Assembly (NCBI GenBank): GCA_003667245.1
Contig: RCNN01000103.1
Location: forward strand, 1-64,000
Direction of reading: 5' to 3'
Source: Heterostelium multicystogenum
Taxonomy: Eukaryota > Evosea > Eumycetozoa > Acytosteliales > Acytosteliaceae
DNA: 64,000 nt
The notes beneath the pieces are model-generated. The model was not told the DNA's origin. It did not search any database and saw nothing but the letters and a program-made list of their open reading frames with translations. The position numbers were made by a program, and so were the translations under genes. This document shows, piece after piece, positions 10,867 through 22,863 of this stretch (position 1 is its first letter; each line of letters opens with the position of its first letter).

Positions 10867-13077
10867 ATGATGTCAGACAACGAAGTTATTTATACTCCAA
10901 AACAAGAGTATAGTCAACAATGTCATGTTAAATCACTCTCTGAATACCAAGAGGTTTGTATATCACTCATTGCAGTGTAGGGGTCTGATGATGCAACTGT
11001 ACTAATGACTGATTACTCTTTATGGCTATCTTAATTATAGATGTATCAACATAGTATTACTAATCCAAGCGATTTCTGGGGTAAATACGGTAGTTCTTTA
11101 ATTAATTGGTTTCAACCATACACCAGAGTTATGTCAGGGTAATATAGCAAACCACCAAAGATTGAATCCCTATATGATTCACCTGTTATTAACAACAACA
11201 TTGTATGCACTATTGATAATTTAGTAACTTTGTAAATGGTGATATTACATGGTTCCAAAATGGAAAGTTGAATGTTTCTTACAATTGTATTGACAGACAC
11301 TTGGAAACAAAAAAGGACAAGGTTGCAATTATTTATGAGGGTGACCACCCTGACCACGTCAGAAAGATCACCTACTACGAGTTGTTTTTGGAGACTTGTC
11401 GTTTGGCCAATCTGCTAAAATCACTTGGTGTGCGCAAAGGTGATACTGTAGCCATCTACATGCCAAATACACCAGAGGCAATCTACGCAATGTTGGCATG
11501 CGCCCGTATTGGTGCAATCCACAGTGTCATCTTTGCTGGTTTTGGTTTCGATTCAATCGTGTCTAGAGTGCAGGATGCCAACTGCAAGATCATCATCACT
11601 GCCGACGAGGGTGTACGTGGTGGAAAGACCATCCCACTCAAGAAGAAGATTGATGAGGTAACCATCCATTGCCCATCCGTCCAAAAGGTCATCGTCTTCA
11701 AGAACACCGGTGGACCCATTGACTTCCACCAAGTAAGGACATCTGGGCACACGAAGTGATGCCAGAGCAACAGCCATACTGTCCATGCGAGGTCCTCGAC
11801 AGCGAAGATCCACTCTTTATTCTCTACACATCCGGATCCACTGGAAAGCCCAAGGGATTGGTCCACAGTCAGGCCGGCTATTTATTATACACAACCATGA
11901 CACACAGATTCGTATTTGATATTCAAGATAATGATATTTATGCATGTGTTGCAGATGTTGGGTAACTATATTGCTCTGAGCTTATCATATTATAATCATC
12001 ACAAGCTAACAACGCTCTACTTGCAGTTGGATTACAGGACATTCTTATATTGTATATGGACCATTGTCGAATGGTGCTACAACTTTTATATTTGAGGGTA
12101 CTCCACTGCACCCTACACCATCACGTTATTGGGAGATGGTCGAGAGACACAAGATTACTCAATTTTACACTGCCCCAACTGCCATTCGTTCATTGATGAA
12201 GTATCCAGTGAGCTACGCTGAAAAATGCAACAAGAGCTCTCTCCGTGTTTTGGGAACCGTCGGCGAGCCAATTAACCCAGAGGCATGGAGATGGTTTTAC
12301 AAGTACGTTGGAGAGGACCGTTGTCCCATTGTAGACACATACTGGCAAACAGAGTCCGGTGGTCATTTGGTCAGTCCCCTTCCTGGAGCAACTCCAACCA
12401 AAGCCGGTAGTGCAACCCTGCCATTCTTTGGAATCAAACTGTCGGTTCTCGACCCACACACCGGTAAGGAAATGAGCGGAAACAATGTTGAAGGTGTTCT
12501 CTGTGTGAACAACCCATGGCCAGGAATTGCAAGAACAGTATATCGTTCACATACTCGTTACTTGACCACCTATATGAAGCCATACCCTGGTTACTACTTT
12601 ACTGGAGACGGTGTCAAGCGTGATCAAGATGGATACTATTGGATACAGGGACGTGTTGACGATGTTATCAACGTGGCTGGTCATCGTTTGGGAACAGCTG
12701 AACTTGAGAGTGCACTTGTCGGACACAACTCATGCGCAGAAGCCGCCGTCATTGGTTACCCACATGACATCAAGGGACAAGGTATTCTAGCTTTTTGCAC
12801 ACTGAAACAGGGATATGAGGACAGTGAAGACGTTGTTTCTTCACTAAAGATTGAAGTAAGAAAGATCATTGGACCTTTTGCAACACCTGATGTTATTATT
12901 ATCACACCATCACTTCCCAAGACTAGAAGTGGTAAGATCATGAGACGTATTCTTAGAAAGATTGCTTGTCACGAGTCATCACCAGAGCAACTTGGTGACA
13001 TTTCAACACTTGCCGAACCAGAAGTTGTCCAATATCTAATTGATAAAGTAACAGCCTCTTTACCAAAGCATCATTGA
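10867..13077 (+). CDS. acs: Acetyl-CoA synthetase (AMP-forming)
   Basis: Activates acetate to acetyl-CoA through an acetyl-AMP intermediate. Exons: 10867-10953, 11041-11138, 11225-11961 and 12027-13077, all with GT-AG borders. Signatures in order: [13 protein letters not shown]; the family segment [17 protein letters not shown]; the P-loop-like [16 protein letters not shown] near 11830; [10 protein letters not shown] near 12345; [20 protein letters not shown] and the hinge [16 protein letters not shown]; and the C-terminal acetylation-site motif [11 protein letters not shown]. The length of about 650 residues is normal. One frame break lies near 11733: the sequence has a single G where GG would continue the frame into [13 protein letters not shown]. 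This is most likely a homopolymer error. No targeting signal is obvious, so the enzyme is probably cytosolic or nuclear. Confidence 0.97.
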
Positions 13078-13488
13078 AAGCAAAAAAAACAAAACAATCA
13101 AAATAAAATCAAACACATCTATCATTGCTGCTGTCAATAATCGATTGCACTAGTGAATAGATGTAGAATTAAACAAATCAAATCATCCAATTTAAAATAA
13201 CATCATTCATTTATTTTATGTATGTATGTTGAAGTTCTGTTCCTAATGTGCTATTTAATTAATTTATTTTTTTTTGCAATTTTCATTTTAAAGTTAATTT
13301 TTTGGTGTTTTATTAAATAATTGTAAGTTCATCAAAAATTTAATTTTTTTTTTTTTTTATTTTGTTGTTGTTTAAATTAATTATATTTATATTATTATAT
13401 ATATAGATAATAAGAATAGATAGATAAGATAGGAGATAGATAGATTAGATTGAGTTTTGTTAGTTTGATAAAGATATAATATAAAGTC
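13078..13488. other. Intergenic, T/A homopolymers
   Basis: The 3' flank of acs and the promoter of the Rpt2 gene. It has poly-T and poly-A tracts (T12 near 13345) and GATA-rich short repeats at 13408-13450. I see no additional gene. Confidence 0.5.
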
Positions 13489-14961
13489 ATGGGTCAAGGA
13501 CAATCACTTGGTAATCCTGATAAGGATCCAAATAAGAAGGTTAGTTAGTTTCTTTAGGTGTGGATAATACCTGGCAGATGACATGATGATATTAATATAG
13601 TTATAATTTATTAAACAAAGGATCAAAATAAACAAAAATATCAACCACCACCTCCACCAACTCAAATGGGAAAGAAAAAGAGAAGAAGAGGAGCTGAGAC
13701 ATCGACAAAGTTACCTGTCGTTGCACCACATACTAAATGTAAATTAAAGATGCTGAGATTGGAGAGAATTAAAGATTATCTCTTGATGGAGCAAGAGTTT
13801 CTACAAAACTATGATCTCAGCCAACCAAAGGCTGACGACTCAAAGAATGAAACCTCTGATGAAAAGACCATCGATGAGATCAGAGGTGATCCACTTACTG
13901 TCGGTAGTCTTGAGGAGATTGTCGATGATAATCACGCTATCGTCAGCTCAGCCGTTGGACCAGAACACTACGTGCGTATCATGTCGTTCGTAGACAAGTC
14001 AAAATTGTTCCTTGGTGCCACCGTTCTTTTGCACAACAAGACATTGTCAGTCGTTGGTGTCATCGACAGCGAAGTCGATCCAATGGTTAATGTTATGAAG
14101 GTAGAGAAGGCACCACTCGAATCATACAGCGACATTGGTGGTCTCGAATCACAAGTACAAGAGATGAAGGAAGCTGTCGAGCTTCCACTTACTCACCCAG
14201 AATATTACGAAGAAATCGGTATCAAACCACCAAAGGGTGTTATTCTCTATGGTGAGCCAGGAACTGGTAAGACTCTCTTGGCTAAGGCTGTCGCCAACCA
14301 AACCTCTGCTACTTTCCTTCGTGTAGTAGGTTCCGAGTTGATTCAAAAGTATCTTGGTGATGGTCCAAAGTTAGTAAGAGAGTTATTTAGAGTTGCCGAA
14401 GAATTAGCACCATCCATTGTATTTATTGATGAAATTGATGCTGTTGGTACAAAGAGGTAAGGAGAAGAAAATAGATATTAAAGTACTAGTCGGTTATTAA
14501 TAATTGTTTTATTCCTAAGATACGATTCAAATTCTGGTGGTGAAAGAGAAATTCAAAGAACTATGCTTGAGTTGTTGAATCAGTTGGATGGTTTCGACGC
14601 TAGATCAGATGTAAAAGTAATTATGGCAACAAATAGAATTGAAACTTTGGATCCAGCTCTTATTAGACCAGGTCGTATCGATAGAAAGATTGAGTTCCCA
14701 CTACCAGATATTAAGACCAAGCGTAGAATTTTCGATATTCACACTGCCAAGATGAATTTGGCTGAGGATGTAAATTTAGAGGAGTTCATCATGTCTAAAG
14801 ATGAATTGTCTGGTGCCGATATTAAAGCCATTTGTACAGAGTCTGGTTTGCTCGCCCTTCGTGAGAGAAGAATGAGAGTTACACATGCCGACTTTAAGAA
14901 GGCTAAAGAGAAAGTATTATACAGAAAGACTCAAGGTGTCCCAGAAGGATTGTATATGTAA
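13489..14961 (+). CDS. psmC1: 26S proteasome regulatory ATPase Rpt2
   Basis: AAA+ subunit of the 19S base ring that unfolds substrates and opens the 20S gate. Exons 13489-13539, 13621-14456 and 14520-14961. The N-terminus [13 protein letters not shown] has the Rpt2-specific N-myristoylation context (MGQ.QS). It is followed by a Lys/Arg-rich stretch (MGKKKRRRG), a coiled coil ([19 protein letters not shown]) and an OB domain. Walker A is GEPGTGKT, Walker [12 protein letters not shown], and the second region of homology is [17 protein letters not shown]. The C-terminus GLYM is a HbYX-type motif (L-Y-M) like Rpt2 of other eukaryotes. All frames are intact, and length (about 440 residues) and residue order match the family closely. 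Confidence 0.98.
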
Positions 14962-15127
14962 ACAAAGTGGTCAGCAAATACTATTTACATTGTACATAAT
15001 AATATTATCCATTTCTATTTCAATTAGAATAATAGATAAGAAGATCACATCCATCATAAATCATATAAAACTATTATATTAATAAAAAGTAATCCCAGAG
15101 TCAAATGTATTAAAAATAAACCAGTCT

Positions 15128-18100
15128 TTATTCAGTATCTTCTGGGTATAAAAGTTCAACACCTGTTCTTAGATCTCTATACTTTTGTTCACAGTTCTTC
15201 TCTAATAAATCTTTCTTGGTAATTATACCTTTAAGTTTGTTTACCGAGTTGACTAAATAAAAATGAAATACAGGTGTCAGTGAGTATTTGACATTCTAAA
15301 CTAATTGTCGAAGTTAACTTACCAACTGGCATATGACGAAGTCCCATTGTTCTAAACATTGTGAATGCTTCTGAGACGGCGAATTCTTCGTTTACTGTAA
15401 ATACAGTGAGATTCATTACTCCAGTAAAATCTACTTGAATTGAATAATCTTCTGGGTCAAAGCTAAAGTCTTCTATTGAAGGTAATTTCCATGCGAGTTT
15501 GTTGGTGTATTGGTCATGAGAATAGACTTGTTCATTGTTGTAGATATACACATCGGATAGACCTTCGAGAATCATTAGCAGTTGTGATCTGAGGATAAGT
15601 CCTTTCACACTCTTGTCGATGGAGTTTGTTACCACTGGGAAACCATTGTGATTGGTATTTTTAAGAACATCCAAAATATTGCCTAGGGTGTCCTTTTCAC
15701 AGAGAAACACTGGTTTTTTAGCCATGATGTGTTTACACATCAGGAGCTTCATGGTCTTGTGTGGCTGTGGTTCGAGGTAGGGGATATATTTCATTTGGAT
15801 AAGAATGTCAAAACAGTGGGTGAATGAAGAAATCGGCAACCCATTTGGCAACCATTACTGTTAGCATCAGTGGAAGTAGATAGGGAAGTTGGTTTGTTGT
15901 CTCAATCAGAATGACCGAGAGTGATATGGTAAGTCTCGATACACCAGCCATGAATGCAGCTGCTCCCATCAGTGCATAGATACCTGGATCTACAGGACTG
16001 TTGGTAAAAATATAGCTAAGTATGACTCCAACAATTCTACCATATGCAGCACCGATGATTAACATTGGAATGAATGTACCTGAGGATATACCGCATCCAG
16101 CAGTATATGCAGCAAATAGGAAATAGAATATGAAGTATACAATAAGAGCTGGAATACCAATACGATGTGAGTTAATTTCGTATAATCCATTGGTTGAGAG
16201 TAAATTATCAATGGCCATATCGTTGGTTGCAAAGATAATAGAAGCCATTGGATTATAATGTTCGTCTGGGCATGTAAATTGAGTAAGATGCTCTTTGACT
16301 TTCTCCAATGTGGTGTTGTAGCTCTGTCCAAATGGAACACCTGCAGATGTTTTTATGATGAGATCGTCGAGTGGTTGACACTTGAAGAGCAAAGGTACAA
16401 AGAATTGGATGATTGTTGAAACTCCAATAATGATAAAGACTTCCATTACTCTAAATGATTTCACCTTGTTAATATACTTTCTTCTCAATTCGACCACTTT
16501 GACGTTGATAAGAGTAAAGAGAGCGCCTGCTGCCCCACCTAATACACCAATCAATAGAAATACTATGATTTGGATAAAGCTCATGTATTCACTTTGTGTC
16601 ACTTTGTTGGCATCGTGTGCCATATCGAAAATGATGGTTGACACTGTTGAGTTTCCAATTTTCTTTGCCAAGAATGTGTAGGTGAAGGTTGCTATCAAGC
16701 AAGTAAAGAATGAACGCCAAGTCAATGTACTGTTCCAAAAGGAGCTAACCTCTTCCAGTGAGAATAGACATCCACCCAGTGGTGCAGAGAATGCAGCAGC
16801 GACACCAGCACCAGCACCTGTTGTAACGAAATCACGTTTATCTTTATCATTGTTAAATGATCTCAATAAAGGAATTCTACATCCAAATTCTTTTGATTGA
16901 GCTTGTGAGAAACTAATAGTAATAGTGGATAGGTTAGAAGCTAAAGTTTAGGAAATATGTCTGTTAAAATAATATTACCCATTTCCAACAATTGCACCAA
17001 TATGAATCATAGGACCTTCTGCACCAACCTGGAGATTAGAAGAAACGGCAAAGATCATTGAAACTAACTTGGTAAATAGTGTCTTGACTTTCAGAACGTG
17101 TGGAATTCTTGTGCCATTGAGATATCCTTTTACCTCAGGTATTCCAGATCCTGCTGCTGTTGGTTCGAAATACACTGCCAACCAACTGCCTAGCAAAGCT
17201 AGTCCTCCATTGATAAAGAAATAAATGGCAAATGCAATCCAGAGCTCCATATATTTTAAAGGTCCATCTAAAACTAAGAATGTTGAAGTATTTGGTTAGG
17301 ATCCAAATAAAAAAAGGAGGAATGTAAATATAGTTGATAGATACATACAATAATTGACCAGTTGGAATTTGAATTTAGAGATTGATTTTCGTTGAAATAC
17401 TGGCTATGAATGCTATGATTCCAATGAATATACCCATGAAAAAACTTATAATCCAACGTTGCCATTCGTGATCTGATCCTAGTTTATCGAATTTCTTGTA
17501 CATTTCCTTTCGGTATGATTTATTGTAAATGGTAACATAGTTGAGACATTCATATTTAGAGATATGCTTTTTGTCCTGGATCCAAATATTTCTCTCATTC
17601 TTCTCTATCTTTTCGATTCTCTCCTTATTAAAGTTCTCTACTGCATCCACTGCTTTTAAACCTACACCAGCAACCTGTTCGAATCCACCGATGATTGTAT
17701 CCTCAATCTTTTTATTAGATTCTTTAATTTTTTCATCCTACATAATAGTAATAACCAATTTGTCAATATAAAAATATGTTCCAATATAAATACTTATAAT
17801 TATAAAAAACAAGAATACTTACAATTAACTGATTTGTATCGGATAAAGTATGTTTAATAATTTTATTGGTTTTTCCAATCGTTTTCTTTACTTTTGTGAA
17901 TATTTTATCTGATGGTTTAATAACGTCATCTGATGAAAATAAGTTTTTCTTTTCATTGATAATCGGATCTCTATAAATTGGTTCTAATATAATCGCACCT
18001 GTTTCATATACTTGATCATCTTCTTCAATATTTCTCTCTTCTTTCATATTTTCAGATTCTATCGTCAACAATTCATCATTATTATTATTATTATTATTAT

Positions 18101-18203
18101 TCTGATGTAACTCTATATCTTCTAAATCATGTTCTTCTATTTGATTACTAACATTGTGTTGTTGTTGTTGATCTTCATCTAAGTTCTGATATTCAGAATT
18201 CAT
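15128..18203 (-). CDS. CLC-family chloride transporter (ClC-6/7-like)
   Basis: Membrane anion transporter, probably a Cl-/H+ exchanger. The start at 18203 gives an acidic, Gln/Asn-rich cytosolic N-terminus (MNSEYQNLDEDQQQQHN). Motifs in order: GSGIPEVKGYLNG near 17120 (central Ser retained); GAEGPMIHIG near 17015, with the gating Glu but Ala where most members have Lys/Arg; FSLEEVSSFW near 16760, where the Glu is typical of proton-coupled members; and GTFIPMLIIGAAYGR near 16060. Two CBS-like regions follow (HIMAKKPVFLCEKDTLGNIL; TVNEEFAVSEAFTMF), ending ELLYPEDTE at stop 15128-15130. Introns lie near 17820-17738, 17345-17265, 16975-16905 and 15315-15245. Frame breaks occur near 15830 and 17400. 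The GSGIPEVKGYLNG sequence is closest to endolysosomal ClC-6/7. Confidence 0.95.
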
Positions 18204-18617
18204 TGTCTAAATAAATAATATAAAGTAATAGTACTAGTAATAGTTGGAGTAATAATAAAGGCTATCAACTAATTAGTTGAATCAATCAACAAGGGAACTA
18301 ATAACCTCATATGCACAAATATTAAAATCTAACACTTTTTTTAAAAATTCGATTGACCAGATTTAACCCCCACATACAATTACCGACAAAATCATTTAAT
18401 TTTAAATAAATCATTTACACAAAATAAAACAGAGAGGTCATAAAACATGAGTGTTTACTTTGATAAGAGATTTAATCTTAATGTTAGAAATGTACAGAAA
18501 ATAATATCAACATCTTATATTTATAAATACACTATATTCTTTAGAAAATCCTAACCTTTTAAAAACCAAATGTATTTAAAAAAAAATAAATTTAAATACA
18601 TTTGGGACACCCAAAAA
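18204..18617. other. Intergenic, AT-rich
   Basis: Promoter-side flank of the CLC gene and 5' flank of tRNA-Asn. AT-rich, no gene seen. Confidence 0.5.
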
Positions 18618-18690
18618 GCTTCTGTGGCTCAGTCGGCAGAGCATACGGCTGTTAACCGTAGGGTCGTTGGTTCGATCCCAACCAGGAGCG
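18618..18690 (+). tRNA. tRNA-Asn (anticodon GTT)
   Basis: A 73-nt cloverleaf without intron. The acceptor stem GCTTCTG pairs with CAGGAGC (one G-T pair), followed by discriminator G. The anticodon stem TACGG/CCGTA encloses loop CTGTTAA with anticodon GTT. The T-arm is GTTGG-TTCGATC-CCAAC, which serves as an internal B box. D-arm GGCTC/GAGC. Confidence 0.95.
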
Positions 18691-19650
18691 AAAATTAATT
18701 ATTTTTATCCCCGCAAGCCAAATCGTGTTTTCAAGCAAAAGGGTGAAGAGGTCTAAAGGGCAAGCACCGTTAAAAATAACATACAGAAAGCAAATTGCGA
18801 ATGATCAGATTGGAGATACAAAAGATGTAACAAGCATTTTTTGTAAGGTAGATGCCGGATAGTCCGGATACTAGCTTATCAAAAGGTTTGATAGAGAATA
18901 TAGGATTTAAATAAGAATAAAGAAATAAAGAAATAAAAGACTTAGATTTGTTATTAATGAATATTGTTAGTTTATTGATTAATTATTTAAATCCTATCTA
19001 AATCTTACCTTAGATTTGTTATTAATGAATATTGTTAGTTTATTGATTAATAACAATCTAGGTTGATTTGATTGGTATTTATAATGTACGAAAACGTGGG
19101 TTTGTGAGTTATCAAAATTCCAGATTTTTACGAATGTCGAAATTCAGTAAAAATCTTAGGAACAATAACTGACTATTCTACACATTTAAATCTTGAAAGT
19201 CCTTCCTTTGAGGACACATCACTAGAAACAGTCCACATCGACAAACTCTGCAAATCCAAATAAGAGTTCATCAACCAGACAGTTAAGTAAGAAATTGTCA
19301 ACACATTGAGTGTTTCCAGGTAAACACCAAAGAAGACAAATTTTCATAGAACAAAGAGGGAGAGATAGACGAAGAAGAAAAGAGAGCTGAAAATCACAGC
19401 AAGGGATCATTAATCGAGAGAGCCAGTCGGAAATCCAACTTTTGAATATTTTGGTTTTTTTTTTTTTAGGTGACTTTTGAATAATTATTTTTAAAAAAAA
19501 CAAAAAGTTTAAATAGAAATAAAATAAGAAATAGGTGATCATATATGTGATGAAAGGATGAAAAATGAATGTTATTCTTGAAAAGATGGAGGAGATAGAA
19601 GTAGGTCTAAGATTCTTTTGAACGCAAGCGGGCAACAGTTTTTTTATATA
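18691..19650. other. 960-base interval between convergent tRNA genes
   Basis: Both flanking tRNA genes point their 3' ends into this interval. The first 200 bases are less AT-rich than usual spacer and contain two adjacent small hairpins: CCGGA-TAG-TCCGG at 18855-18867 and TATCAAA-AGG-TTTGATA at 18877-18893. A 42-base perfect direct repeat and nested inverted repeats follow. No reverse transcriptase, integrase or transposase frame is visible. The minus-strand open frame at 19222-19635 is hydrophobic low complexity and not convincing. Confidence 0.5.
18941..19050. repeat. 42-bp perfect direct repeat pair with inverted repeats
   Basis: The same 42 bases occur at 18941-18982 and 19009-19050, both beginning CTTAGATTTGTTATTAATGA. 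Around them ATAGGATTTAAATAA (18900-18914) is inverted as TTATTTAAATCCTAT (18983-18997). TAGATTTGTTATTAAT inside the second copy is followed at 19046-19060 by its near-perfect inverse ATTAATAACAATCTA. Confidence 0.85.
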
Positions 19651-19731
19651 TGTGGTTTGTGGGGTTCGAACCCACGCGTATTAAAACACTAGTGCCTAAA
19701 ACTAGCCCCTTAACCTCTCGGGCAAAACCAC
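19651..19731 (-). tRNA. tRNA-Leu (anticodon TAG)
   Basis: An 81-nt class II tRNA on the minus strand. The acceptor GTGGTTT pairs with AAACCAC, with discriminator A. The anticodon stem CTAGT/ACTAG encloses loop TTTAGGC with anticodon TAG. There is a long variable arm (GTGTTTTAATACGC), and the T-arm is GTGGG-TTCGAAC-CCCAC. No intron is needed. Confidence 0.95.
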
Positions 19732-20059
19732 AGTTCAATTGTTTCTATTTTTGGTTGTGTATTTCATACAAAAAAATATCATTGAAATATATCTCTTTGT
19801 TGAATTCAATATGATATTATTATAAAAAACAAAAAATGCTAATGTTTCTTAATAAAAATAGATTTGGACCTTCAAATTGATTGTCCATAATTAAGAGTCT
19901 GGTCAAAGATTCGATGAAACCACTACTGATCAAATTAAAATTAATAATAATACTAATTCTAATTCAAAGTATCACCATCCATAGACACTTGATTCCCAAT
20001 AATACTTGTGATGAATTTTGTGATCTAGATTGATAATGATTTGAAAGCAAACCATTTAT
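19732..20059. other. Intergenic, AT-rich
   Basis: 5' flank of tRNA-Leu and 3' flank of the acetyltransferase gene. No gene seen. Confidence 0.4.
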
Positions 20060-20726
20060 TTAAGAAGAGTATCTTTCTTTGACAACTTCAATTGGGATTG
20101 TCATTCTTACATGTGGTATTTCGCATTCATAAAACACAGCGATCGATGTATCTGTGATGAAACCACACTTGCTATAGAAATTCTCGACATACTGTTGTGC
20201 ATTGATAATATAGCATGGATAGTTTTCATTCTTTGTTTGTCTGTAAACTGCTTTAATGGTTTCTTCAAACTAATAATTTACCATAGCTAGCAATAGAATT
20301 TGATGAATTAGTTACCGATAAGTTTACTTTCAAGCTGCTGCTACTACTTGCAGTAGTTAAACATACTTCTTTCCTCTAAATTGTTTGAAAATAGCGAATC
20401 TTTCTAATTTATATACATCTTTGTCACCGAGGTGATATTTACGTGATCTAGAGCAACCAATTGGCACACCATTATCCTTCAACAAGTAGTGTGTAGCTTC
20501 TGCATCATACTCATCCCATTCCTCATCTAAACAACATAACAGATATTATTAATATCAACGTTGCTAGTAGCCAACATTCATACCGGTTGCATTGACACAA
20601 CGCCTACTTACCTTCAGGACAATTCTGTTCAATTACGAATACATCATATCTAATCTTTCTAATCTCTTTAAAATCTTCACTTGTTGTATTAGTGGAGATA
20701 AACTCGATACCATTCATTGCCATCAT
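20060..20726 (-). CDS. GNAT N-acetyltransferase (ElaA-like)
   Basis: Exon 1 (20726-20612) reads MMAMNGIEFISTNTTSEDFK then IRKIRYDVFVIEQNCPEG and ends at GTAAGT. Exon 2 (20526-20367) gives DEEWDEYDAEATHYLLKD, IGCSRSRK and KLERFAIFKQFRGKK; the last is the acetyl-CoA-binding motif A region (R.A...FRGKKyG). A small exon near 20347-20312 (SSLKVNLS) comes next. The last exon, from about 20272, reads FEETIKAVYRQTK, YIINAQQYVENFYSKCGF and IPHVRMTIP, ending at stop 20060-20062. The order DE.D...HYLL...IG, FRGK, NAQ.Y...FY...GF, PHVRM is that of the ElaA-like GNAT family. The substrate is unknown. All exons are short, so the gene is easy to miss as a single open frame. Four coding exons are assumed. 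Confidence 0.85.
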
Positions 20727-20850
20727 TAATACTATACTTGATTCAATCAATAATAAACAATCGACTATTCTAATCGAAAAGACTCCAGAGTCAAATCTTG
20801 TTTTATTTTTTAGATCTTAAAAATTTTGTGATTTATATTTAGAAACTATA

Positions 20851-22697
20851 TTATTCTTCGATGATGTCCAAACCGAAATTGTCATCGCTATCCTCTTCAT
20901 ATAGTAAATGGTACATGGCCAGATAGTTTAGAAGGCAAGAGTCGATAAATCCACCAAAGAAAGAGGAGTTCGCCAAAAATATGTGTTTGTTTATTCTTCG
21001 GATATTGAATTCCATCAATTTGAAATCAAACACGATAGATTGGATGCTGTCGGGCAGATCTTCTAAGATGTTATTCATAAAAATGACACTCCTACATGTA
21101 TTTGGAGCCGAGGCTCATTCTTTGTTATCGCTGTGTCTGTTGCTGCGGAAGAGATTTTGGTTGCTCTTGGCTTAAGAGGCCTAAAAGCATCTTTGCTCAT
21201 TTTAGCGCTGTACTTATGATAGAACCATATTTCTTGCAATGTTGGTGGCAGAGTCTTTGCTTTTGATTGGATGCTCATAATGTAAACCGAATTTCAGTGA
21301 CTCTAAGTATAGGGGCAGAACATTCCTTCTAATGGCACTGTTGTAGAGTGAACCCAAATCGAGTCTCTTGATAGAGTTTGGCAGTACTCCAGGTAGAATC
21401 CTTTGGATATTGTTTTCTCCGAAATGCATATCCTCAACGGAGTCTGGGATATCTCCCGGCTTAAGAGTCTGGTCGAATCTGACACCTAGATGCAAAGTCT
21501 TTACACTGTTTGGTATGATTCCCGGCTCGAGTGGATCATTGTAATATAAACCCAAGTTCAAAGTGGTTACACTACTGGGTATATTTACCTGGCTTCAGCT
21601 TTAAAGGAGTTAAGCTGTATAAATTCAAATCTGTAATGTGGTGAGGAATCAGGTTTTCCATGAGATCAATCGTACTTTGGCTCGATGAAAAGACTCAACT
21701 TTGTGACGGAAGGCGGAATTAAATGGATATAATTAATAGGAAACTTTAGGAGAGTAGTCAGATTTTGGGTATATTGAAAGCTTGGAGTGATCAAAGGTGA
21801 CATTCCATCACTGAGTGTCAAAGTTTCAATCGTTTGGGGAAGAAACATGGGAAAATGTTTGTAGGAATGTGCCAAGTATAGCGATTTCAGTCGCGGTGGC
21901 AATACCTTATCTAAAATGGGCTTCTTAAAGTGTATCCCAAAGATCAAGCTTGTCACTGACTCTGGGAACACACCTGGCACCAGAGGTTGGTTAAAATAGG
22001 AGCCAAATATTATGGTCTCAATGCCATTGGGAAAAGTACCCACTGAAATCGGCTGGTCAAACTCATCACCCAAATACACTCTCTTCAGCGAAGTAGGCAG
22101 TGTACCTGGAAGTAGTGGCAAATTAAAACAATCTCCAAACTCAATAACCTGCAAAAGTATCTGGAAGAACACCTCTACCTACAACACTATTAAACGATCC
22201 ACCATTTAATATCGATTTAATATGAGAACTATAGAGTCCGGGAATATTCTCCAGCGATCCAAATTCATCAATATAAAGAAGCTCCAAACCACTTGGTAAA
22301 CTAAAGTTTTCATTTTCATCTAGTAATATTATTAATTAGTACATTAATTCTTTGTCCAACAAATACTATTATTTTGCAATTTACAACTTACCAATATAGT
22401 CGATATAATCATATTCAAATAAATCAGGTTCTACGTCATATTTGGATTGGTAGAGAATCATTGAGTTTTGGATTGCGTAGTTCAATCGATTTTTTGAAAA
22501 TGTTTCTATAGGAATGCAAAGAAGAATGGTCGAACTTCATCAAGATTTCGTTTGACCAAATTATCAGGGTTGAATATCATGTATTTCTCTCTTTCATGGA
22601 ACAGCCGCCTACATGTTAGACTAAAACAAATAAAGTCTAATATCGATAGATTATGAAAAGCAAATATTTCTTTTATTAATAAATATGATAGGTTCAA
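20851..22697 (-). CDS. F-box/FNIP-repeat protein, frame-broken
   Basis: An F-box-like start (LLIKEIFAFHNLSILDFICF, then SLTCRRLFHEREKY) is followed by repeated FNIP units. These are recognisable as LPLLPGTLPTSLKRVYLG, FDQPISVGTFPNGIETIIFG, FNQPLVPGVFPESVTSLIFG and LKPGDIPDSVEDMHFG, each about 22 residues and variants of the leucine-rich fold. The C-terminus reads DDNFGLDIIEE. The frame is interrupted near 22500, 22190, 21670, 21600, 21240 and 21080; one is an intron near 22392-22318. The upstream frame is Thr/Ser rich but has an in-frame stop, so the true ATG was not found. FNIP proteins are a large dictyostelid family. The F-box suggests an SCF ubiquitin-ligase adaptor role, which is inference. 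Confidence 0.8.
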
Positions 22698-22832
22698 AAT
22701 GGTTTATTCCTTTTTATTATCTGATGTGGACGATGATGTTGTAGTTAAAGATTAAGTGGGGCCACTTTTAAAAATTTCTTGTGTTGCTGTTGTTCAATTG
22801 GATTATTATTATTATATTATATTTTATTATTA

Positions 22833-22863
<31 letters not shown>

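Noticed and set aside
19222..19635. Minus-strand 137-codon frame between the tRNA genes
   Set aside because: Hydrophobic low complexity, no domain, signal or splice context, and it crosses T-rich spacer.
18618..19731. Intact retrotransposon beside the tRNA genes
   Set aside because: No reverse transcriptase, RNase H or integrase motif in any frame; only short repeats are present.
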